The notes beneath the pieces were generated by a model. That model was not told where the DNA came from, did no database searches, and was given only the letters and a program-made list of their open reading frames with translations. Shown piece by piece: positions 57,756 through 64,000 of a DNA stretch of 64,000 bases (the first letter of the stretch is position 1; every line of letters begins with the position of its first letter). The translations under genes were made by a program, and so were the position numbers. The stretch is from NCBI GenBank assembly GCA_021234155.1, contig JAJEKV010000846.1, forward strand, positions 1 to 64,000, given 5' to 3'. The stretch comes from Isoetes taiwanensis. Its lineage: Eukaryota; Streptophyta; Lycopodiopsida; Isoetales; Isoetaceae.

Positions 57756-58850
57756 CTAAATGAAAATAGCGCAAGACAAGAATCGGTGACGTGCACGCTT
57801 GGTATCTGACAAACCAAGAGACACTGTCATGTGTTGCCGGTATGCTATAATGCAAGTGGCTTTTTAGAAGCGCCACGTGTTGCATCAGTCTGTCTGACAA
57901 CCAACAGAATTAAATACATATTGTGCCATGAATGTGCGATCCCCCTTATTCCGGAGAATATTCCAAGTAAATATGTAATTATGAGAGTTTGGTATCCTAG
58001 GTGGCATGGCGAAAAAGGAGCGGAAATATGACGTGGAATGGCTGATAAGAGGCTATTTTGAGACCCCAAATCCACCCTAATGTCAGATCCCTTTGGTTGG
58101 CCAGCTTCAACTATTGGACGTCCGTTCCATGCATAAAGCTCCATCCACCATTTCGATTTGCAGGCATCGACATGTGAGCTCAGGTCCATTTCCATTTCTA
58201 TAATGCAAAGATCTGATTCAAGTCTAGGTCATGAACAAGCCAATTGGACAGTTCAAATGCTGAATTAATTCCTTGGAAGGATTTTTTACAGAAAAATACA
58301 AGGAAAAAATTATGGCAAGTATTTGGACCACAAGCAACAAGATTATGCATCTGTGGTTTGAAGGAGCAAGAGAATCTAATGTGGCATGCTGGCAGTCTAT
58401 AGTCTCCGAAGCTTCAAGGCCAGAACATTGACTATCTATTTTTCATAATGGCAAATCAATGATCAGGTTGGTATCCTTACCTCATAAGACTCGCTCTTCA
58501 AGGAAAAAAATCCTTACCTCATAAGAACTTTATGCAAGAAACAATTAGACAGCTCTGTTTATCTTCACGGATATGTTGCACGTGCAAGTTTGGTTAAAAT
58601 AGTTGCACGTTAGCAGATTGAGGAAACCATGCCCATGGTGGTTAGATGGGCCATCAATGGTGCTGACATTGCTCTGTTCTGAGATATTCTCAATGCGAAG
58701 AGTTCAGACATTCTTATATGTGCAGAATGTTTCTGTATGTTCAATGCTTCTCTTGACATTTAGATGCACTTGGCAGGGTATGTTTCGAATTTAAACTTTT
58801 GCATGAGCATAAGATCTTTGAAGTGTCTTATATGTTGTATGCATTTGCAG
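57756..58850. other. No gene recognised
   Basis: Only short frames occur. The right part should hold upstream introns or exons of the NPF relic, but none were recognised before 58851. Confidence 0.35.
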
Positions 58851-59107
58851 ATTTCTAGACAAGGCAACAGTGAAAACAACAGAAGATGTTGGTCCTGATG
58901 GCAAGGTGCTACAATGGAGGCTTTGTTCTGTACAACAAGTGGAGGAGCTTAAGTGCATTATAAGGACAGCTCCCATTTGGGCAACAGGGGTTATATTTCA
59001 ACTGCTCATTCTCAGCAATCTACTTTCACAGTGAGGCAAACCAGGACCATGAACATGCATCTTGGTTCTCACTTCCAAATTCCCCCTGCATCTTTTCATG
59101 TATTTGG
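58851..59107 (+). pseudogene. NPF/PTR peptide-nitrate transporter exon relic
   Basis: After an acceptor (TTTGCAG at 58850) the frame reads FLDKATVKTTEDVGPDGK, QWRLCSVQQVEELKCIIRTA and PIWATGVIF. After a one-base deletion it continues STAHSQQSTFTVRQTRTMNM and FQIPPASFHVF. This is the cytoplasmic loop and the next two transmembrane segments of an NPF transporter (family wording RFLDKA, WRLCTVTQVEE, PIWATGI.F, Q..TM, F.IPPASL..F). The relic stops abruptly at 59107, where Ty1/copia gag sequence begins. The rest of the transporter is not in the window beyond this point. Confidence 0.82.
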
Positions 59108-61728
59108 AAGTAGAAGAGTTATGGGATCTAGTTGATCCATTAGGAGCAGGAAGTGCTCAATCTGGTGCAGACAATGTCACACCAACAAGGTCAGTAAATG
59201 GTGGTTCCTCAAACACTCAAAGTTATGCTGTAGCTGTAGGATCTGGAGGCACAAGTTCTGGAGCAACCTCTGGAACAGTGAGCAGTGGTGGAGGAAGATC
59301 TTTCTATGCAAGGCAAAAGGAGGCTCAAGGCATTATTACCTGCAAGGTTAGTGCCACTATAAGATTAAAACTCAGAAATAAAAGTGCCAGAGAGATGTGG
59401 ATGTTCTTGCTTAAACATTATGAAGAGAAAAGCTCTTCCCAAATTGATTTGTTAGAGAATGAGTTAACAAAGCTAAAATTGAGAGAGGAAAATGATGTTT
59501 CAGAGTTCTTTAATAACTTTGATAATATAGTAGCAGACCTAAGTGGTGCAGGAGTCAATCTAACTGAAAGATATCAAGTCTTGGCTATTGCAAGGTCTGT
59601 TAGTGAAAATGAGCAGCTTGCAATGTTCATTAGAAACATGGCAAAAACTAGGGAGGAGGCAGAAAATATTATAAGGATTGAGGCAGAACAAAAGAAAATG
59701 CTAAAGGGTGATGATGATGAGTCTCCAGAAATTCTTTTTGCTGGAAAAAAGAATAAAGAAACATGCTTTTACTGTCATGGGCCTGGTCATTACAAAAATG
59801 CATGCCCTAAATTAAACAAGGAGTTCCATTGTTTCAGTTGTGGAGGAAACGGGCACTCAGCTGCAAAATGCCCAACTCCTAAAGATTATGGGAGAGGGAG
59901 AGGTAGTTCAAATAGAAGGGGAGCTAGAAATCCAAAGGCAGTTGGAACCTTTGTGACAACAGAGATAGAAAAGAAGGAAAAGGGTGAAACTGAAGATGAA
60001 GAAGAGGTAAAATGTGCTTTGTCTATCTCTTGTAGAAAAGAAGCTAATATTAAATCTGGTGTGCTTGTAGTTGATAGTGGAGCTGAGAGATCAGTAGTTC
60101 AAAACTCTGATCTACTCAAGAATCTTGAAGGATCTTATCCCAAAAATATTCAAGTGGGAAATGGAGAACAAAGCATAGAAGGAAGGGGACTGTTGCAGCT
60201 GATAGATCTTCAAGGAAAAATAGTAGATATTGAAAATATTTTGTGTGTACCAACTCTCATAAAGAATCTTATTTCTGTTAGTCAACTTGTTGATTTGGGA
60301 TACATGGTCACTTTTGACACCAAAGCATGTACTATTTTCTTTGGAAATGAATTAAAATTTTATGCCAAACGTGTTGGAAACTTGTTTCAATTAAATAGCA
60401 CACAAAATAACAGTGAGAAAGTAATGCATGTCTCAGAAATGACAATTTGGCATAATAGGCTGACACATACTCATTGCAATAACATTAAGTATTTGAGCAA
60501 AAAAAGATGGCTGGACTGTGAGCAAGCAGGAAATCAAAAGTTCTTTTGTGAAGGGTGTTTGCTCGGGAAGATTAATAGACTGCCTTTTCCAAAATCTGGC
60601 AAAAGAGCAAATGAAATTCTTGATCTTGTACACACTGATATTTGTGGGCCTCTAAATGTGAGAGGAAGAACAAATAAGAGATATTTTATCTCTTTTATAG
60701 ATGATTACAGCAGAAAGTGTAAAACATATTGTCTTGAGAAGAAATCACAAGCATTTATTGCATTTAAACAGTATGTGAAAGAAGTTGAAAGGGAAACTGG
60801 AAAGAAAATTAAATGTGTAAGATCAGATAGGGGAGGGGAATTTCTCTCTACAAAATTCAAACTCTTCTGCATAGCAAATGGAATCAAAAGACAATTGACA
60901 TGCAGGTATAGCCCTCAACAAAATGGAGTTGCAGAACGGAAAAATAGGACTGTTCTTGATGCCATAAGATCTATGATCAAACATTCTGGGTTGCCAAACT
61001 ATCTATGGGGGGAGGCATTAAAAACTGCCATTACTATACAAAACAAGTTGCCATCAGCTAGTCTAAAAGAAAATGTGCCAGATTTAATTTGGTCAGGCTC
61101 AAAAGGAAAAATAGATTTCAACATGCTCAGAACCTATGGTTGCCTAGCAGTAGCACATGTGCCTTCTGAACTAAGGCGAAAATTGGATGACAAAGGCCAA
61201 ATGGGTTTTCTGGTTGGATATGATGATGAATCAAAGGGTTATAGGCTGTTTATTCCAAAGGATAAGTCCATAATTATAAGCAGGGATGTAATTTTCTATG
61301 AAGAAATTCTGTACAAAGATAGACATAATGTCAAGTCAGGAGAAATCAAGATTGAAAAAGGGGTCACATCAAAGGAATGTAAGGCAGACATGGAAGGTCA
61401 AACAAAGGAGACAATACATTATGATTCTGAGTCAGAAAGTGAAATTGCAGAAGAAAATAATGATCAAACACACATGGAAGAGCAAGAGAATAAAGAAGTA
61501 GTTGAGGATACGTTTGTCAAAAAGAGAAAGACACAGGTAGAAAGGCTTCTGGAAGATGCACAAATAAATAACAATGAATATGGAAGGTCAGCAACTGGAA
61601 AAAGCAAAAGGCTTGAAAAATTAGAATTGCTAGACACTGAGCATGAATACGAGCAGATTATGGCCAACTTGGAGGATGTAATAATTCCTAAGACATATGA
61701 GACTCTGGAGATAAGGAGAGATGGGTAA
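59103..61728 (+). pseudogene. Ty1/copia gag-protease-integrase (5' truncated)
   Basis: The frame enters in mid gag (YLEVEELWDLVDP) and continues with SQIDLLENELTKLKL. It has two CCHC zinc knuckles (CFYCHGPGHYKNAC and CFSCGGNGHSAAKC, about residues 236-272), the aspartic protease motif VVDSGAERSVV, the pre-integrase HHCC (IWHNRLTHTH ... CEGCLLGK), and the integrase core with Asp in HTDICGP, Asp in RSDRGGEF and Glu in NGVAERKNR. DMKGYD-type copia C-terminal sequence follows (GFLVGYDDESKGYRLF). The reading frame is open for 2.6 kb and then needs one extra base at 61715-61730 (EIRRD to RWVKAM) to enter RT. The 5' LTR, primer-binding site and start of gag are missing, so it cannot transpose by itself. 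Confidence 0.92.
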
Positions 61729-63450
61729 AAGCAATGGAGGAGGAATTAGAATCCTTCAAAACAACAGAAACATATGACCTTGTTACCAAACCAGCTGACA
61801 GAAATGCTATTGGGAGCAAATGGATTTTTAAAAGAAAAAATAATGCTGATGGGAGTAAAAAATTTAAGGCTAGACTTGTGGCTCAAGGGTATACTCAAAG
61901 AAAAGGGAAAGATTATGATGAGAATTACTCACCAATTGTAAAACTTACAAGCATTAGAGTGCTACTAGCAATGGGAACAGCTTTGAATCTAGAATTACAC
62001 CACATGGATGTTAAAACAGCCTTCTTGAATGCAAAATTGGATGAAGATGTTTACATGAGGCAACCACCAGGATATGAAGTGGATGAAAACAAGGTTTGGA
62101 AGTTGAACAAAGCTGTTTATGGCTTGAAACAAGCTCCCAGGAAATGGTACCTATGCATGGATAATTTCCTTAGAGATCAGGGTTTTGAAAAACTCAAAAA
62201 TGATGGAAATCTTTATAGATATTCAGCTGGAGAAAAATTTTGCATTATTGCTCTTTATGTAGATGATTGCATAATGGCAGCAAATTGTGGAAAGATACTG
62301 GCTCATTGTAAACAAACTCTCAAAAACATGTTTCATATGACAGACCTTGGTGAACTACATCAATTTTTGGGAATAGAAGTAACAAGAGACAGGCAGAAAA
62401 ACATGTTACATCTTAAGCAAAGCAAGCATATTGACAATATGCTAAAAAGGTTTAATATGGCTGAGGCAAACCCAGTTAAAACTCCAATTGTTCTAGGGCA
62501 CAAATTAACTGCAGATGTTGCTATGAGCAAAGAGGAGATCACTGAAATGGAAGGCGTGCCATATAGGGCATTAATTGGTTGTCTATTGTATTTATCTAAC
62601 AATACACGACCTGATATAACCTATGCTGTAAATATCCTTAGTAGAAGATGTCATAATCCAAGTAAAGCCCATTGGTTGGCAGGCAAGAGGATATTAAGGT
62701 ATTTGAAAGGAAGTAGAGACAATGGAATAACTTATGACTCACAGAATTTAAAGCTTGAAACATATAGTGATGCTGACTGGGCAGGAGATATGAGTATGAG
62801 GAGATCAACCTCAAGATATGTTGTTTTCCTAGCTGGAGGTCCAATCACATGGAGAAGCAAAAAGCAGAGTGCAGTGGCCATGTCTTCTGCAGAAGCAGAG
62901 TATGCTGCATCTTCCCTAGTGGCAAAGGAAATAGTTTGGCTAAGAAGATTATTGGATGAACTGGGGGGCAAAAGTATGCTAGTGGGTATAAAAAAAACGC
63001 GGCCCCAGCACTTAGATCAGCACCCTGGACGTACTATTCTATCATAGTATTCCACTTGTTATTAATTGGAGTTGTTACATATTTCTATTGATTACCTAAT
63101 TACCGTGTGCTAGTACCAGTAACACCTTAAACAAGCTGCCATATGGGGTGCTATATGAGTGATGTCAGCATGTGTCTGGACGCCTGCTTTTGATACCCAC
63201 CAGCATACTTTTGCCCTGGGATGCATACAGAATGATCCTACAAACATCTTTACAGATAGCCAAAGTTGCATGGCAATAGTAAAAAAATCCGGTTGACCAT
63301 GAAAGAACTAAGCATATTGAGCTTAGTATGCATTTTATAAGGGATTTGGCAGCAAAGAAACTTATACAAATGGTGTATGTCAATACAGTAAATCAAGTAG
63401 CTGATGTGTTCACTAAAGGCCTCACAGAAGCAAAATTTACATAGTTCAAG
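61714..63450 (+). pseudogene. Ty1/copia reverse transcriptase and RNase H, interrupted
   Basis: RT begins RWVKAMEEELESF and has SKWIFKRKNNADGS, KARLVAQGYTQ, HHMDVKTAFLNAKL, VYGLKQAPRKWY and the catalytic ALYVDDCIMAA. RNase H has TYSDADWAGD and SSAEAEYAA. At 62966 a 251-bp element interrupts the RNase H coding sequence. After it, at 63221, the frame resumes as NDPTNIFTDSQSCMAIVK and ends VADVFTKGLTEAKF (63400-63440) with scattered stops. The uninterrupted join through CTGGGATGC restores LDELGCIQNDP, showing that the insertion hit an open frame. Confidence 0.92.
62966..63216. mobile_element. 251-bp MITE in copia RNase H
   Basis: The left end GGGCAAAAGTATGCTAGTGG and the reverse complement of the right end (GGGCAAAAGTATGCTGGTGG) are terminal inverted repeats. 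They stay recognisable for about 36 bp (GGGTAT.AAAA follows). TGGG at 62962-62965 and 63217-63220 is the apparent target-site duplication (CTGGG if one terminal base is not counted). The interior has no ORF. Superfamily is uncertain: 4-5 bp duplications do not match hAT (8) or Mutator (9). It is younger than the copia copy that it splits. Confidence 0.88.
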
Positions 63451-63522
63451 AACAGGTTGAATATTCAGTAGAAGTTGCAAACAGGTACTTGAAGCAAGCT
63501 GCTGACATATGTGATGGAGGAA

Positions 63523-64000
63523 TGTTAGAATATATGGGAATCATCACATATGTATATTGAAGACAAGTTGCAGAACAAACATGATTATCATGATCATGTT
63601 GGCTAAATCAACTATGCAGAAGCAGAACAATTGTTTTAGGATTGTTTCGAGTTCAATGGTTAGAAGAGATATTAAGGTAAGTGAAGTTTGAACTTATTAT
63701 TTAAATTCAAATTCAATGGTCGAAGGGGTTGTGAAAATTAAACTGTGCATGTGGGATATTGTGAAAGAAATGCAAAATTAGAAAGGCCAGATAATCTTGC
63801 TTGCCGAGCTCTGAAATCCAAGCCTGCACCGACGGATCATGAAGATATAATGGAGCATTGTGCACTAGTTGATAGAGAGCTCCAGGATTCGAGTTTAGAT
63901 CGGCCCGAAATGCAGTCTTATGTGTGAAACATATTCATTTGAAAAACCTTGATATGCTCGATCATTTCTCAATGGTTTAATAATATATAGCGTTTATTCA
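63523..64000 (+). repeat. Ty1/copia 3' LTR start (runs off the window)
   Basis: A purine run GATGGAGGAA (63513-63522) precedes TGTTAGAATATATGG at 63523, a common copia LTR start. The position, about 80 bp after the end of RNase H, is as expected. No TG...CA end was identified before 64000, and no 5' copy is present in the window for comparison, so the length is open. Confidence 0.65.

Overview
The window is nuclear DNA of a land plant. The evidence is short GT-AG introns, a DYW-class PPR protein, an R2R3-MYB gene, a peroxisomal-type 2-hydroxyacyl-CoA lyase, Ty1/copia, Ty3/gypsy and LINE debris, Helitron ends and long AT-rich gene-free stretches. The PPR repeats (VDMY.KCG, VSWG.MI.GY, VLKACG) and a KPA box in the DYW region look like those of ferns, so a fern is my best guess; this is inference.

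Layout. 0.6-2.6 kb (-): a decayed ORF family including a histone-H3-like segment. 3.1-4.3 kb: LTR-retrotransposon ends. 4.4-6.35 kb (+): a LINE reverse-transcriptase relic; 7.4-8.8 kb: a possible LINE ORF1 relic. 12.2-15.2 kb (-): an intact PPR-DYW gene with a broken copy of its 3' part at 11.84-12.15 kb. 16.3-18.0 kb (+): a 5'-truncated KRR1 pseudogene. 18.36 kb: Helitron 3' end (-), with a phospholipase D pseudogene at 20.4-21.35 kb. 24.7-27.6 kb: a decaying intron-containing gene with a possible ParB-like segment, surrounded by about 20 copies of a 16-18 bp palindrome. 29.2-31.1 kb (-): a Ty3/gypsy relic. 31.1-32.6 kb (-): second copy of the ORF family of the left end. 34.0-35.95 kb (-): a LAMMER kinase pseudogene. 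36.6-37.1 kb (-): a histone H3-like pseudogene.

Right half. 38.3-39.45 kb: duplicated sequence. 41.2-42.07 kb (+): intact R2R3-MYB gene, three exons. 44.2-46.54 kb (-): intact 2-hydroxyacyl-CoA lyase gene, three exons, 577 codons. 48.9-49.4 kb: tandem duplication. 52.19 kb: a second Helitron 3' end (+). 53.06-57.5 kb: two small coiled-coil-type ORFs (+), three near-identical hairpins and a convergent multi-part gene of transposon character (-). 58.85-59.1 kb: an NPF/PTR transporter relic joined directly to a 5'-truncated Ty1/copia element (59.1-63.5 kb), whose RNase H region carries a 251-bp MITE. A 3' LTR starts at 63,523.

Three genes look intact: PPR-DYW, MYB and HACL. They have no evident functional link. 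Nearly everything else is transposon debris or unprocessed (intron-bearing) pseudogene fragments, which fits duplication or Helitron capture. The observations most worth a second look are the palindrome-rich ParB-like locus, the histone-like ORF family at three loci, and the hairpin-bordered locus at 53-57.5 kb. All reading was by eye; family calls rest on motif recognition without database searches.
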